A DNA stretch of 46,882 nt from Lachnoclostridium sp. (GTDB lineage Bacteria; Bacteroidota; Bacteroidia; Bacteroidales; Muribaculaceae): positions 1 to 46,882 of the forward strand of contig JAMPAP010000005.1 in NCBI GenBank assembly GCA_023667185.1. The letters run 5' to 3'. This document shows, piece after piece, positions 17,612 to 27,472 of the stretch. The first letter of the stretch is position 1; each line of letters starts with the position of its first letter. The notes under the pieces were generated by a model, which saw only the letters and a list, made by a program, of their open reading frames with translations, searched no databases and was not told where the DNA came from. Made by a program: the position numbers and the translations under genes.

Positions 17612-18251
17612 AATTTCCCCCTCACTGCTGGCTGCTGACTTTGCGCATCTGGCTGAAGCTGTCGAAACCGTTAACCGCAGCGAGGCTTCGATGATTCATA
17701 TTGATGTGATGGATGGTATGTTTGTACCTAACATTTCCATCGGTTTTCCTATCATCAAGTCAATCAATACGATAGCTGAGAAGCCACTTGATGTCCACAT
17801 GATGGTGATGGATCCCATACGGTTTATATCGCTGGTGCGTGACACCGGAGCATCGCTGATGAATGTCCATCAGGAGGCCTGCATCCATCTTGACCGAGTG
17901 ATTAACCGCATCAAGGATGCCGGCATGAAAGCTGCCGTGACGCTCAATCCCGCTACACCTTTGATAATGCTCGAGGAAATAATTTCGGAGGTGGATATGG
18001 TGCTCCTCATGGGTGTAAATCCGGGTTTCGGTGGCCAAAAGTTTATTCAAGGGACTGTTGATAAGGTGCGCCGCCTCAAAGAGCTTATCTCGCTCAAGGG
18101 TTCGTCGGCCAAAATCGAAGTGGATGGTGGCGTAAATCTCACCACCGCTGCCGAGCTGAAGGATGCCGGTGCTGATATTCTTGTAGCAGGCAGCTACGTC
18201 TTCAATTCTGATGACCCTGTAGCGGCTATTTCAAGACTAAGAAACGTATGA
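17604..18251 (+). CDS. rpe: Ribulose-phosphate 3-epimerase
   Basis: Rpe interconverts ribulose 5-phosphate and xylulose 5-phosphate in the pentose phosphate pathway. The 215-residue TIM barrel begins MIEISPSLLAADFAHLAEAV. It carries the metal and catalytic segments HIDVMDGMFVPNISIGFPII, LDVHMMVMDP, VNPGFGGQKFI and IEVDGGVN. The frame is open back to 17550, but the family N-terminus is at 17604, an ATG that overlaps the DedA stop by eight bases. It overlaps queA by ATGA at its end. Confidence 0.97.
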   Translation: MIEISPSLLAADFAHLAEAVETVNRSEASMIHIDVMDGMFVPNISIGFPIIKSINTIAEKPLDVHMMVMDPIRFISLVRDTGASLMNVHQEACIHLDRVINRIKDAGMKAAVTLNPATPLIMLEEIISEVDMVLLMGVNPGFGGQKFIQGTVDKVRRLKELISLKGSSAKIEVDGGVNLTTAAELKDAGADILVAGSYVFNSDDPVAAISRLRNV

Positions 18252-19483
18252 ATCCGTCCGAAATACGAATAGAAGATTATAACTACCCTCTCCCTGACCA
18301 CCGTATCGCTCTTCATCCGCTCCAGCAGCGCGACGAGTGCAAGCTCCTTGTGCTTGACGGCGACGGCTCGATAACTACTCATCGGTTTGATGAGGTGGAT
18401 CGTCTGCTTCCTGGCGATGCATTGCTCGTCTACAATAATACTCGTGTCATCAACGCGCGTCTCCGTTTCCGCAAAGGGGAGAATCATGATGGTGCTCTGG
18501 TGGAAATCTTCTGCCTCGAGCCCGTAGCGCCTGTTGACTATGCGCTGAATTTCGCCTCCACCGAGCCTGTGGAATGGAAATGTATGATCGGAAACTCCAA
18601 GCGCTGGAAAGACGGCGTGCTCACCATGCCGCTTGATGTCGACGGCGCTAAGGTGACATTGACGGCCTTCCGCGTAGAGAAAAATGATGATACCTCCGTG
18701 GTAAGATTTTCATGGGATAATAAGGATGTGACATTCTCATCCATAATCTCTGCGGCAGGTGAAATACCTATCCCGCCCTATCTCAACCGCAAGTCGGAGG
18801 CATCGGACAACGAAGACTATCAGACTGTGTTCAACCGCTTCGAGGGGTCAGTGGCTGCCCCTACCGCCGGGCTGCATTTTACCCCGCAGTTGCTCGAAAA
18901 GATTAGTTTGCGCGGCATCCCTCGCCGTGAGGTGACGCTCCACGTGGGTGCCGGCACATTCCAGCCGGTGAAGTCTGACACCATTGGTGACCACCACATG
19001 CACTCGGAGTTTATCTCCGTCGACCGTGCTATGATTCAGGAACTTATGACCACATCTCGGCACGTATTTGCCGTAGGTACCACCTCGGTGCGCACTCTTG
19101 AAAGCCTTTACCATCTCGGATGTATGGCCGCTCAGGGAATGGCTCCGGTCCAACTTGACCAGTGGTATCCCTATTCGTCCACTCACCCGCGACTTACAGT
19201 GGCTCAGTCGATGCAAGCGCTCATCGACTATCTTGACAGTCACCATCTTACCAAGCTTATCGCATCCACTCGGCTGATGATCGCTCCGGGCTACAAATAT
19301 ATGATAGTCAAAGGGATGATTACAAACTTCCATCAGCCGTGCTCCACTCTGCTTCTGCTTGTTTCGGCCATGATAGGGGAAAGGTGGCGCGAGGTCTACA
19401 CTTACGCCCTCGACAATGATTATCGGTTCCTTAGTTACGGCGATGCTTGCCTTTTCATGAATACTAATGTTATAAATTCGTAA
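18248..19483 (+). CDS. queA: S-adenosylmethionine:tRNA ribosyltransferase-isomerase
   Basis: QueA transfers the ribosyl part of SAM onto preQ1 in tRNA, making epoxyqueuosine. The 411-residue protein starts with the family pattern DYNYPLPDHRIALHPLQQRD. It has VYNNTRVINARL, the highly conserved VAAPTAGLHFT, and LHVGAGTFQPV further on. It is longer than the E. coli enzyme (about 356), which I attribute to insertions in the middle domain. It acts downstream of queC and queF, which lie about 10 kb away in another operon. Position suggests coexpression with rpe. Confidence 0.96.
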   Translation: MNPSEIRIEDYNYPLPDHRIALHPLQQRDECKLLVLDGDGSITTHRFDEVDRLLPGDALLVYNNTRVINARLRFRKGENHDGALVEIFCLEPVAPVDYALNFASTEPVEWKCMIGNSKRWKDGVLTMPLDVDGAKVTLTAFRVEKNDDTSVVRFSWDNKDVTFSSIISAAGEIPIPPYLNRKSEASDNEDYQTVFNRFEGSVAAPTAGLHFTPQLLEKISLRGIPRREVTLHVGAGTFQPVKSDTIGDHHMHSEFISVDRAMIQELMTTSRHVFAVGTTSVRTLESLYHLGCMAAQGMAPVQLDQWYPYSSTHPRLTVAQSMQALIDYLDSHHLTKLIASTRLMIAPGYKYMIVKGMITNFHQPCSTLLLLVSAMIGERWREVYTYALDNDYRFLSYGDACLFMNTNVINS

Positions 19484-19511
19484 CAAAGTGCGGTATGTGC
19501 AGGATTTTTCG

Positions 19512-19519
19512 TAACTTTG
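19512..19519 (+). promoter_or_regulatory. -7 promoter box before the surA-like gene
   Basis: TAACTTTG lies 24 bases before the ATG at 19544. No good -33 match is visible. It probably drives the surA-like, ostA-like and mutL genes and those after them. Confidence 0.7.
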
Positions 19520-19543
19520 GCATCTGTTAGCGTTTAAAATTTT

Positions 19544-20929
19544 ATGAAAGTGAAAAATATACTTGTGACTGGTGCCCTGATGATAACAGGTATTACCGGA
19601 ATGCTCGCGGCTACTGACAATGTGGTCGAAGAGGTGGCATGGGTTGTCGGTGACCAGCCGATCTGGAAGTCAGAAATCGAAGAGGCTTACCAGAATTATC
19701 TTTACGAGAAAACTGATATTCAGGGCGACCCTTACTGCTTCATCCCCGAGCAGCTTGCCATCGAAAAGCTCTACCTCCATCAGGCCGACCTCGATACTAT
19801 CGAGGTGCCTGACAATATGGTGATGTCGCAGGTGGAGGCGCAGCTTAATTTCTATATCAACAATCTCGGCTCGAAGGAGAAGGTGGAGCAGATGTTCCAC
19901 AAGTCGATGCCACAGATGCGCGAGGCGCTGATGGAGATGGTGCGTAACCGCTCGCGTATCTCCCAGGTGCAACGTAATCTTACTGAGAAGATCTCGAGCA
20001 CTCCGGCCGAGATTCGCAAGTATTTCGACAAGCTCCCGAAGGATAGCATCCCATACGTGCCTACTCAGGTGGAGGTGCAGCTCCTGACCATCAATCCCGT
20101 GATTCCCCGTCAGGAGATCGACGATGTCAAGGCTCGTCTTCGCGATTATGCTGATCGTGTCAACCGTGGCGAAAGCGACTTCTACACCCTCGCCGTGCTC
20201 TACTCCGAGGATCCCGGTAGCGCAGCCCGTGGCGGCGAACTCGGATTTATGTCAAAGGCGCAGCTCGTGCCTGAATATGCTGCTGTAGCGTTTAACCTTA
20301 ACGACCCCAAGAAGGTGTCGAAAATCGTTGAGTCAGAGTTCGGTTACCACATCATCCAGCTTATCGAAAAGCGTGGCGACCGTATAAATACCCGTCATAT
20401 CCTGCTCCGTCCCAAAGTGGCTGATGCTGACCTTATTGATGCCGTAAATCGCCTCGACTCGCTCCGCACTGATATGGTAGATAACAATAAGTTTACCTTC
20501 GAGGAAGCTGTGGCCGTAATCTCTCAGGACAAGAATACCCGTAACAACCGCGGTATTATGGTCAACGAGCAGTCAGGAAGCACCAAGTTCCAGATGAGTG
20601 AGCTCCCGCAGGAGATCGCCAAGGTGGTCAGCACCATGCAGCCTGGCGACGTGTCCAAGGCTTTCATCATGAAGGACCCCAAGACTAACCAGGATATCGT
20701 GGCCATTGCCAAACTGACAGCCCGCACCGAGTCTCACCGCGCTAACCTTGCTGACGATTTCCAGTCGATCAAGGATATGTACGAGAACGCCAAACGTAAC
20801 GAAATTCTTACCAACTGGCTGAGCAAAAAGATTAAAGATACTTATATCCGCGTCGAAGAAGGATGGCGCGACTGCGATTTCATCAACAAAGGTTGGATCA
20901 AGGATTCATCGTCACTTTCAGGTAACTAA
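19544..20929 (+). CDS. Periplasmic peptidyl-prolyl isomerase (SurA-like)
   Basis: A 461-residue exported chaperone/isomerase. A signal peptide of about 22 residues (ILVTGALMITGITGMLAA) is followed by a SurA-type N-terminal helical region. A clear parvulin domain comes next (about 175-270), with YSEDPGSAARGGELGF and ESEFGYHIIQLIEKRGDR, and then a second, more divergent rotamase domain (about 285-395, beginning RHILLRPKV). SurA-like proteins guide outer-membrane proteins through the periplasm to the BAM machinery. The adjacent OstA-like gene supports an outer-membrane assembly role. Confidence 0.93.
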   Translation: MKVKNILVTGALMITGITGMLAATDNVVEEVAWVVGDQPIWKSEIEEAYQNYLYEKTDIQGDPYCFIPEQLAIEKLYLHQADLDTIEVPDNMVMSQVEAQLNFYINNLGSKEKVEQMFHKSMPQMREALMEMVRNRSRISQVQRNLTEKISSTPAEIRKYFDKLPKDSIPYVPTQVEVQLLTINPVIPRQEIDDVKARLRDYADRVNRGESDFYTLAVLYSEDPGSAARGGELGFMSKAQLVPEYAAVAFNLNDPKKVSKIVESEFGYHIIQLIEKRGDRINTRHILLRPKVADADLIDAVNRLDSLRTDMVDNNKFTFEEAVAVISQDKNTRNNRGIMVNEQSGSTKFQMSELPQEIAKVVSTMQPGDVSKAFIMKDPKTNQDIVAIAKLTARTESHRANLADDFQSIKDMYENAKRNEILTNWLSKKIKDTYIRVEEGWRDCDFINKGWIKDSSSLSGN

Positions 20930-20938
20930 ACTACTGAG

Positions 20939-22768
20939 ATGAAGGCTCGTAAAGGTTCGTTGTTTGCCGCGATTGCCGTCGGCTTGCTCGCCCTTCCGAT
21001 GATGCTTGCCCAGGCGCCAAAAAGCTCCGGCCCTCCGTCGTTGCGCCCCACTATTCCTACGGCTGACCGCAGTGACCGCTCAAAAGTGTTCCTGGAGTTT
21101 GCCGAAAAACTTAGCTACGACGAGCTCCGCGACTCTGACGTTCAGGTGCTTACAGGCAATGTACAATTCCGCCGCGGCGATATGTTCATGTACTGCGACA
21201 GTGCGCGCTTCAATGAAGTTAGCGGCTCGTTTGATGCCTTTGACAATGTCAGAATGGAGCAAGGCGACACGCTTTTTGTCTACGGCGACGCGCTCTATTA
21301 TGATGGCAATGCAGAGCTTGCCGAATTGACAGCCTATCCGGGCGGCACTGTTCGGCTCATCAACCGTGATGTGGAGCTTGAGACTGAGCAGTTTTTCTAT
21401 GACCTGTACGAAAATGTAGGTTACTACATGACGGGTGGTACGCTCCGCGACAGCCAAAACCGCCTGAAGTCTATTCAAGGTTACTACTATCCTGATTCTA
21501 AGGATGCTTTCTTCTATTTTGATGTCGATCTGATGGGGCCGCGCACTAACGACACACTGCGCATGTTCACTGACTCTCTGACATATAACACTGAGACCGG
21601 TGTGGCGCGCCTCATCGCCTCTACTCTCATAGTCAATAAGGATGGAGAAATTAATTCGTCGGATGGCTTCTATTACACCAAAACCGGTGAGGCTGACCTT
21701 TATCGCCGCTCAGTGGTGCATACGCGCCGCGGCAATACGTTGACAGGTGATACGCTGTTCTACGACCGCAATGCCGGCTACGGCGAGGCGTTCGGAAACA
21801 TGGTGCTTACTGACTCCGTGCGACGCTCGGCTATTCGTGGTAATTACGGCTTCTACAATGAGCTGACTGATAGCTCGTTTACCACCGGCGATGCTCTCGT
21901 TATGGATTATTCGTCGGCCGACACTCTCTACCTCCATGGCGATACTATCGTGGCTTATATGCTCCCTGATTCGTCGAAGGTCACCAATATTTTCCACAAG
22001 GTAAGGTTCTTCCGCTCTGATATTCAAGGTATTTGCGACTCGCTGAGTGTAGTCGAGCGCGACTCGCTGATGTATATGTACGATATGCCCGTGATCTGGA
22101 ACGTCGACAAGCAAATCGTTGGTAATGTGATATATGTGCATTTCAACGACTCTACCGTCGACTGGGCTCGTCTGCCGGAGAACGGCCTTATTTCGGAGCA
22201 TATTGCTGAGGATTGCTACGACCAGCTGACCGGTTCTGATATGACGGCCTGGTTTGCCGATTCCACCCTCTCGCGAGTGTATGTCGAAGGTAACGTGCAG
22301 ATTATCACGTTTCCGATGGAGAATGACTCCACTTATAATAAGTTTTCCTTTACCGAGGGCTCCACGCTCCTTGCTGACTTTGACAACGGTAAGATCACAA
22401 AGATAGTGATGTGGCCGGAGACCACGGGCAACATGACCCCTCTCTATCTGGCTAAACGGTCGAGCTATTTCCTGCCTAAGTTTCGCTGGTATGGCGTCTT
22501 GCGCCCGATGTCGCCCGATGAGGTGTTTGACTATCCTCCGGAGATGGAGCAATTACTTGCAAATCCGGTATTAGGACGCCCTCGCCCTGATTATAAAACC
22601 GTACGCGGCACGGCTCTCGGCCGACCCAAAATCACTTTGCCGCCCCGACCCGAGGAGACTGCATCACCCGCAGAATCTCCTGTTGAATCCCCGGTAGAGA
22701 CCCCTGAGGATACTACCGTGGAAGAAGAAGTTGTTCAGGAAGAAATTAATCTTACAGAAGATGAGTGA
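20939..22768 (+). CDS. OstA-like (LptA/LptD-type) periplasmic protein
   Basis: A 609-residue secreted protein with a signal peptide (LFAAIAVGLLALPMMLAQA) and a series of OstA/LptA beta-jellyroll repeats through about residue 540. Motifs such as VQVLTGNVQFRRGDMFMYCD, GDALYYDGNAELAELTAYPG and GDTLFYDRNAGYGEAFGNMV are the repeating strand-turn units. The last 80 residues are Pro/Glu-rich and low complexity. OstA-type proteins form the periplasmic bridge for LPS transport. In Bacteroidetes this protein is longer than LptA and probably plays a related role. It overlaps the mutL start by eight bases. Confidence 0.85.
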   Translation: MKARKGSLFAAIAVGLLALPMMLAQAPKSSGPPSLRPTIPTADRSDRSKVFLEFAEKLSYDELRDSDVQVLTGNVQFRRGDMFMYCDSARFNEVSGSFDAFDNVRMEQGDTLFVYGDALYYDGNAELAELTAYPGGTVRLINRDVELETEQFFYDLYENVGYYMTGGTLRDSQNRLKSIQGYYYPDSKDAFFYFDVDLMGPRTNDTLRMFTDSLTYNTETGVARLIASTLIVNKDGEINSSDGFYYTKTGEADLYRRSVVHTRRGNTLTGDTLFYDRNAGYGEAFGNMVLTDSVRRSAIRGNYGFYNELTDSSFTTGDALVMDYSSADTLYLHGDTIVAYMLPDSSKVTNIFHKVRFFRSDIQGICDSLSVVERDSLMYMYDMPVIWNVDKQIVGNVIYVHFNDSTVDWARLPENGLISEHIAEDCYDQLTGSDMTAWFADSTLSRVYVEGNVQIITFPMENDSTYNKFSFTEGSTLLADFDNGKITKIVMWPETTGNMTPLYLAKRSSYFLPKFRWYGVLRPMSPDEVFDYPPEMEQLLANPVLGRPRPDYKTVRGTALGRPKITLPPRPEETASPAESPVESPVETPEDTTVEEEVVQEEINLTEDE

Positions 22769-24647
22769 CGTTATCAGACTGCTGCCTGACTCGGTGGCCA
22801 ACCAGATTGCAGCCGGCGAAGTGATCCAGCGACCCGCTTCGGTTATCAAAGAACTGGTCGAGAACGCTATAGATGCAGGCGCCGACAATATTACCATTGT
22901 CCTAAAGGATGCCGGACGCACTCTCATTCAGGTCATCGATAATGGCTCCGGCATGAGCGACACGGATGCCCGTCTGGCATTCGAGCGCCATGCGACCTCC
23001 AAAATCAGCAAGGCCGACGACCTGTTCTCGCTTCATACTATGGGCTTCCGTGGCGAGGCATTAGCTTCGATAGCGGCTATTTCACAGGTTGACCTGCGTA
23101 CTATGTTGCATGGTGCTTCCGTAGGTACACGCCTGATTATCAATGGCTCCAAGGTGGAAAGTCAGAAGCCTGAGGCCTCGATTCCGGGCACTAACCTCAT
23201 GGTGAAGAATATTTTCTTCAATGTCCCGGCACGACGGAAATTCCTCAAAAAGGATTCTGTGGAGCTGAGCAACATCATGCGTGAATTCGAGCGCCTCGCT
23301 TTGGTCAACATAAATGTAGATTTCACCCTCATTCACAACGATGTAACTCTTCATGCACTCCGTAAGGCGTCCATGAAGCAACGCATCGTGGATCTCTTCG
23401 GCAAAAACCTTGACCGCCAGCTTATTCCTGTCGAAACTGATACCTCCATCGTGCGCCTCTCAGGCTTCATTTCGCTCCCTGAAAATGCCCGCAAGCGTAA
23501 CGCCCTGCAATACTTTATGGTCAATGGCCGCAATATGCGTCACCCTTATTTCCACAAGGCTCTGATGCAGTGTTACGACAAACTGATATCTCCTGACGAG
23601 CAGCCCAACTATTTCATTAACCTTCAGGTAGATCCCGAAACCATTGACGTGAACATCCACCCTACGAAAAATGAAATAAAGTTTGAAAACGAGCAGGCTA
23701 TCTGGCAGATCCTTACGGCGGCTATCCGCGATTCGTTGGGTCGATTTAATGCAGCTCCGGCTCTTGACTTCGATATGGTGGATGCGCCTGACATTCCGGT
23801 GTTTGACCCTGATGCTGACCTCAAGCTCGAGGAGGAGCTCGACCCGGCTTACAACCCCTTCGCGCCCGATAAGTCATCCGATACTGTCAGGTCACAAATA
23901 CCCTCGGGTGGGGGTGGCACCACATTCCGTAGCCGTGTCAACACTACATCTGTCACTGACTGGGAGAAGCTTTACGACGATTTCGAAAAGAAGAAAAACT
24001 CTGATACTGAAACAATTATTGGTAGCAGTATCAACGACGTGGATTCCGATTCCATGCCTGCTGTGCCTCAGCTTGTGCCGGAGATTACAGCTCCATCGAC
24101 CATGCAGCTTAAAAATTCTTACATCCTCACCCCCTCGCGTCGAGGCCTTCTCATCATCGACCAGCATCGCGCTCACGTGCGTATCCTTTTCGAAAAATAT
24201 CAGTCGATGGTCGACGAGAAGTCATTCGTGGCCCAGCAGTCAATGTTTCCCGAGGTGTTGGAGCTATCGCCTGCTGAAAGTGTTATCCTTGAGTCAATTA
24301 CGTCGTATCTCGAGCAACTTGGATTTAATCTCTCACCCCTCGGCGGCAACTCATGGAGCATCCTTTCTATCCCTTCGGTAATCAATAATGTGACTCCTTC
24401 AGAACTGATTTCAGGAATAATAGCAACTGTGGAACAGACGGGAGAGGATATCTCGGCATCACTTTCACGAAAGGTTGCTCTTTCGTTTGCCCGCAGTAAT
24501 GCTATCAAGCGCGGCCAGCAACTGTCATCGGCTGAAATGGAGACTCTTATCAGCGATTTGTTCAAACTTTCCACTCCGGCTCTTACGCCCGACGGCAAAA
24601 CTGTCTTTTCAGTTATTACCCTTGACGATATCTCTTCAATGTTTTGA
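22761..24647 (+). CDS. mutL: DNA mismatch repair protein MutL
   Basis: A 628-residue MutL. The GHKL ATPase N-terminus is complete: ANQIAAGEVIQRPASVIKEL, ENAIDAGADNI, DNGSGM, and HATSKI followed by TMGFRGEALASIAAI. The C-terminal dimerisation domain carries DQHRAHVRILFE (467-478), where endonuclease-type MutL proteins have DQHAxxExxxxE; Ala470 is Arg and Glu473 is Val, while Asp467 and Glu478 remain. The far C-terminus reads TPALTPDGKTVF where a CPHGRP-type zinc motif would sit. Nicking activity is therefore doubtful. I chose the ATG at 22761; an upstream ATG at 22731 would add ten residues lying inside ostA. Confidence 0.95.
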   Translation: MSDVIRLLPDSVANQIAAGEVIQRPASVIKELVENAIDAGADNITIVLKDAGRTLIQVIDNGSGMSDTDARLAFERHATSKISKADDLFSLHTMGFRGEALASIAAISQVDLRTMLHGASVGTRLIINGSKVESQKPEASIPGTNLMVKNIFFNVPARRKFLKKDSVELSNIMREFERLALVNINVDFTLIHNDVTLHALRKASMKQRIVDLFGKNLDRQLIPVETDTSIVRLSGFISLPENARKRNALQYFMVNGRNMRHPYFHKALMQCYDKLISPDEQPNYFINLQVDPETIDVNIHPTKNEIKFENEQAIWQILTAAIRDSLGRFNAAPALDFDMVDAPDIPVFDPDADLKLEEELDPAYNPFAPDKSSDTVRSQIPSGGGGTTFRSRVNTTSVTDWEKLYDDFEKKKNSDTETIIGSSINDVDSDSMPAVPQLVPEITAPSTMQLKNSYILTPSRRGLLIIDQHRAHVRILFEKYQSMVDEKSFVAQQSMFPEVLELSPAESVILESITSYLEQLGFNLSPLGGNSWSILSIPSVINNVTPSELISGIIATVEQTGEDISASLSRKVALSFARSNAIKRGQQLSSAEMETLISDLFKLSTPALTPDGKTVFSVITLDDISSMF

Positions 24648-25840
24648 AAATCAGATTTTTGACATATATTGTTGCATTGCTGCTGACGGCCTTGAGCTGC
24701 GCAGCTGCTCCGGTGTATGAGTTTTCCTTCCTCACATGTTATCCCGGCCCGATTATCTACGAACTCGAAGGTCATTCCGGGTTGAGAGTGATCGTAACTG
24801 ACCCGGAAATACCTGATTTCCAAAGCGATTTCGTCCTCGACTGGGGCAATTTCGATTTTGATACGCCTAATTTCGTCTACCGTTTCACCAAGGGGGAAAC
24901 TGACTATAGTATCGGTATGCGCGACACTGATCGTTTCCTGCGCTCATTCTCCCGCGAAGGCCGCAAGGTTACTGAGCAGAAACTCTTGCTCTCGGAGCAG
25001 GAGAAGGAGGCTCTGGCTAACCTTCTCTCAGAGAATCTACAACCTGAAAATCAGGTGTATCGCTACAACTATGTAAAGGATAATTGCGCTACACGCATCG
25101 TCGATATTCTGGAGAAGTCCGTATGCGATTCGCTGAGCCTTGCTCCCTCAGGGCTCGGAGTCGACAATTTCCGTGATGCCATGAGGCTTTACCACCGTAA
25201 CTACCCTTGGTATCAGTTTGGTATAGATCTTGCTCTCGGAGCTTCGCTCGACTCTCCGGTAGCTGATCGTGCCATGGCATTTTCGCCCGAGGCTCTCGAA
25301 CGCATGATAGCAGGAGCCCGCCGCTCTGACGGCCGGCTTATCGCAGCACCTCCCGTGGCGCTAAATCACATTGAATCAAGCGCTATCGAGTCTCCTACCC
25401 CGTGGTATCTCACCCCGATGGCTGTGGCCATGGCTATCCTGCTGCTCTCGGCTGCTTTCACCATCCGGGATCTGTGTCGCGGAAGGGTTACAAAGTGGTG
25501 GGACGCAGTGCTTTACGGCATATTCGGCGTGATGGGATTGATATTGACTTTCCTTATATTTATATCAGTCCACGAGGCAACGTCGCCCAACTGGCTTTAC
25601 CTTTGGCTCAACCCGCTTTGCTTCATCGTCACCGCTTGTATTTGGGTAAAAAAACTCGGAAAGTTGGTAATTTGCTATCAATTTATTAACTTTGTACTCC
25701 TGTTGGCTCTTCTGGTGATACTCATCACCGGAATCCAGCAACCTAATGCCGCATTCTATCCGCTGATATTAGCTGATATGATGCGCTCAGTATCATATAT
25801 TTATCTTAATAAATGCAACAGCGTAACCCGTCAAATATAG
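24644..25840 (+). CDS. DUF4105 / Lnb-like lipoprotein N-acyltransferase
   Basis: A 398-residue membrane protein with an N-terminal signal segment (FLTYIVALLLTALSCAAA), a periplasmic DUF4105 domain (about 25-235) and several C-terminal membrane helices from about residue 253. The domain is papain-like: candidate catalytic residues are Cys147 in VKDNCATRIVDIL and His43 in EGHSGLRV. DUF4105 is the periplasmic domain of Lnb, described as the enzyme that N-acylates lipoproteins in Bacteroides, so that is the likely role. Equivalence to that exact enzyme is inferred. The start is TTG, overlapping the mutL stop as TTGA; no nearby ATG would keep the signal peptide. Confidence 0.8.
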   Translation: MKIRFLTYIVALLLTALSCAAAPVYEFSFLTCYPGPIIYELEGHSGLRVIVTDPEIPDFQSDFVLDWGNFDFDTPNFVYRFTKGETDYSIGMRDTDRFLRSFSREGRKVTEQKLLLSEQEKEALANLLSENLQPENQVYRYNYVKDNCATRIVDILEKSVCDSLSLAPSGLGVDNFRDAMRLYHRNYPWYQFGIDLALGASLDSPVADRAMAFSPEALERMIAGARRSDGRLIAAPPVALNHIESSAIESPTPWYLTPMAVAMAILLLSAAFTIRDLCRGRVTKWWDAVLYGIFGVMGLILTFLIFISVHEATSPNWLYLWLNPLCFIVTACIWVKKLGKLVICYQFINFVLLLALLVILITGIQQPNAAFYPLILADMMRSVSYIYLNKCNSVTRQI

Positions 25841-27432
25841 CATCGCGCATCGTATCGATCCTCGTGGCTTCGATGGCAGTAATCAGCGCTTCGGCTGCAT
25901 CGCCCGTGGCTGCTGTGCCCTCGCGCCCGTCGCTGGTGATCAATATCGTGGTCGAAGGGCTCGATGGCGATTATGTGGAGTTGTTGCGCAACCATTTCGG
26001 CTCCGGTGGTTTCAACCGCCTGATAGCTGATGGCGTCACTATCGATAATATCGATTATGGCCCCGGTCTTGATGCCCAGGCCGCTACGGCATTGCTCGTC
26101 TCAGGTGCTTCCCCGAGCGTCACCGGTGTGCCTTCGGCTATGGTTTATCAGGCTGATACAAAGGGTGAAAAACCTATTTTGGCCTCCTCGATGAAGCCTC
26201 TCAGCTATTCGCCTGCCGGGATGCTGGTTTCGACGCTCTCTGATGAGATCCGCATCACTGACGATGGCTTGAATCAGGTTCACTCGATTGCAGCTGATCC
26301 TCAGGTGGCTATCCTCCTTGCAGGTCACGCTGCCAACAGTGCATTCTGGATCGATGATGTCAATGGCAAATGGACATCTTCATCCTATTACAAGGAGACA
26401 CCTACGGTAATTTCCCGCCGCAACTTCGCCGCACCGTTATCGCTCCGTATTGACACTATGGCGTGGACTCCGGCGATGGATCTGTCGCTTTATCCTGACC
26501 TGCCTGAGCATAAGAAGATTTATCCGTTCCGCCACTCCTTTACCAAGCGCGACCCTGACGTCTACAAGGCTTTCAAGTCATCGGCCTGTGGCAACCGTGA
26601 GGTGGCCAACGTAGCTGTAGAGTATATCGAAGAGCTTGGCCTCGGCAAGCACGGAGTGACTGATATGATTAATATCGGTTTTACTGTTGCCCCCTATATC
26701 TATGGCCGGGTGGCTGACAACCGTATCGAGACGATGGATGCATACCTGCGCCTTGACTCTGACCTGGCACGGATAATGCGTGCGGCTGACTCTACCGCCG
26801 GAGAGGGTAACTCGCTGATTTTCATCTCCGGCACCCCTGCTCCGGCTTCGCGCAAGAAGGACGATGAGAAGTGGGGCATCCCTTCGGGTAAGTTCTCGCC
26901 TACCAAGGCTGTTTCGCTGCTCAATATGTATCTCATTGCCCTTCACGGCAATGGAGAATATGTCAGCGCGTTTCATAACGGATACTTTTATCTCAATCAT
27001 AATCTGCTGAAAGAGCGCGGCCTTGATGCCTCCGAGATGCGCAAAAAGGCTGCCGAGTTTCTCATGAGGATGAGCGGTGTAAGCCGCGTCTACACTATTG
27101 ACGACATCATCGCCCGCGATGCCGGTGATAATCCCGTGGCTCTTCGCCGCAACACGTCACTGTCGCATGCCGGCGATCTTCTCGTGGCCGTAAATCCCGG
27201 ATGGGTGATTACTGACTGCGACGACGAGGAAGTAGATGCCGCCACCGCCACGCATGATACTACTGTAAGTTTCACATCTACTCTGGCACCTGTATGGATC
27301 ATCGCTCCGGGCATAGCGCCCCACACCATAGGCGAAGTGGTTGACGCCCGGGCTATAGCGCCCACCGTCAGCCGCATCCTGCGCATCAGGTCACCGAATG
27401 CTGCCTCAGTGCCCCCGCTCAATCTTAAGTAA
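25813..27432 (+). CDS. Alkaline phosphatase-fold protein with degraded active site
   Basis: A 539-residue secreted protein (signal peptide around [15 protein letters not shown]) whose overall pattern follows the type I phosphodiesterase/alkaline phosphatase family. It opens with [18 protein letters not shown], followed by [18 protein letters not shown] in the nucleophile region and [20 protein letters not shown] further on. The expected metal and nucleophile signatures are poor: there is no clear Thr/Ser-Asn-His nucleophile motif, and the place where a catalytic Asp-His-Gly would stand reads [11 protein letters not shown] infer a catalytically weak or dead relative. It lies immediately upstream of secA, overlapping the previous gene by 28 bases. 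Confidence 0.7.
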   Translation: MQQRNPSNIASRIVSILVASMAVISASAASPVAAVPSRPSLVINIVVEGLDGDYVELLRNHFGSGGFNRLIADGVTIDNIDYGPGLDAQAATALLVSGASPSVTGVPSAMVYQADTKGEKPILASSMKPLSYSPAGMLVSTLSDEIRITDDGLNQVHSIAADPQVAILLAGHAANSAFWIDDVNGKWTSSSYYKETPTVISRRNFAAPLSLRIDTMAWTPAMDLSLYPDLPEHKKIYPFRHSFTKRDPDVYKAFKSSACGNREVANVAVEYIEELGLGKHGVTDMINIGFTVAPYIYGRVADNRIETMDAYLRLDSDLARIMRAADSTAGEGNSLIFISGTPAPASRKKDDEKWGIPSGKFSPTKAVSLLNMYLIALHGNGEYVSAFHNGYFYLNHNLLKERGLDASEMRKKAAEFLMRMSGVSRVYTIDDIIARDAGDNPVALRRNTSLSHAGDLLVAVNPGWVITDCDDEEVDAATATHDTTVSFTSTLAPVWIIAPGIAPHTIGEVVDARAIAPTVSRILRIRSPNAASVPPLNLK

Positions 27433-27472
27433 TATCATTTTATCAACTGAAAAAAAAGACTACAATATAAAT

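Noticed and set aside
21710-22552. 280-codon minus-strand ORF inside the OstA-like gene
   Set aside because: It is a shadow frame of a well-supported plus-strand gene, with His/Arg-rich composition and no family resemblance.
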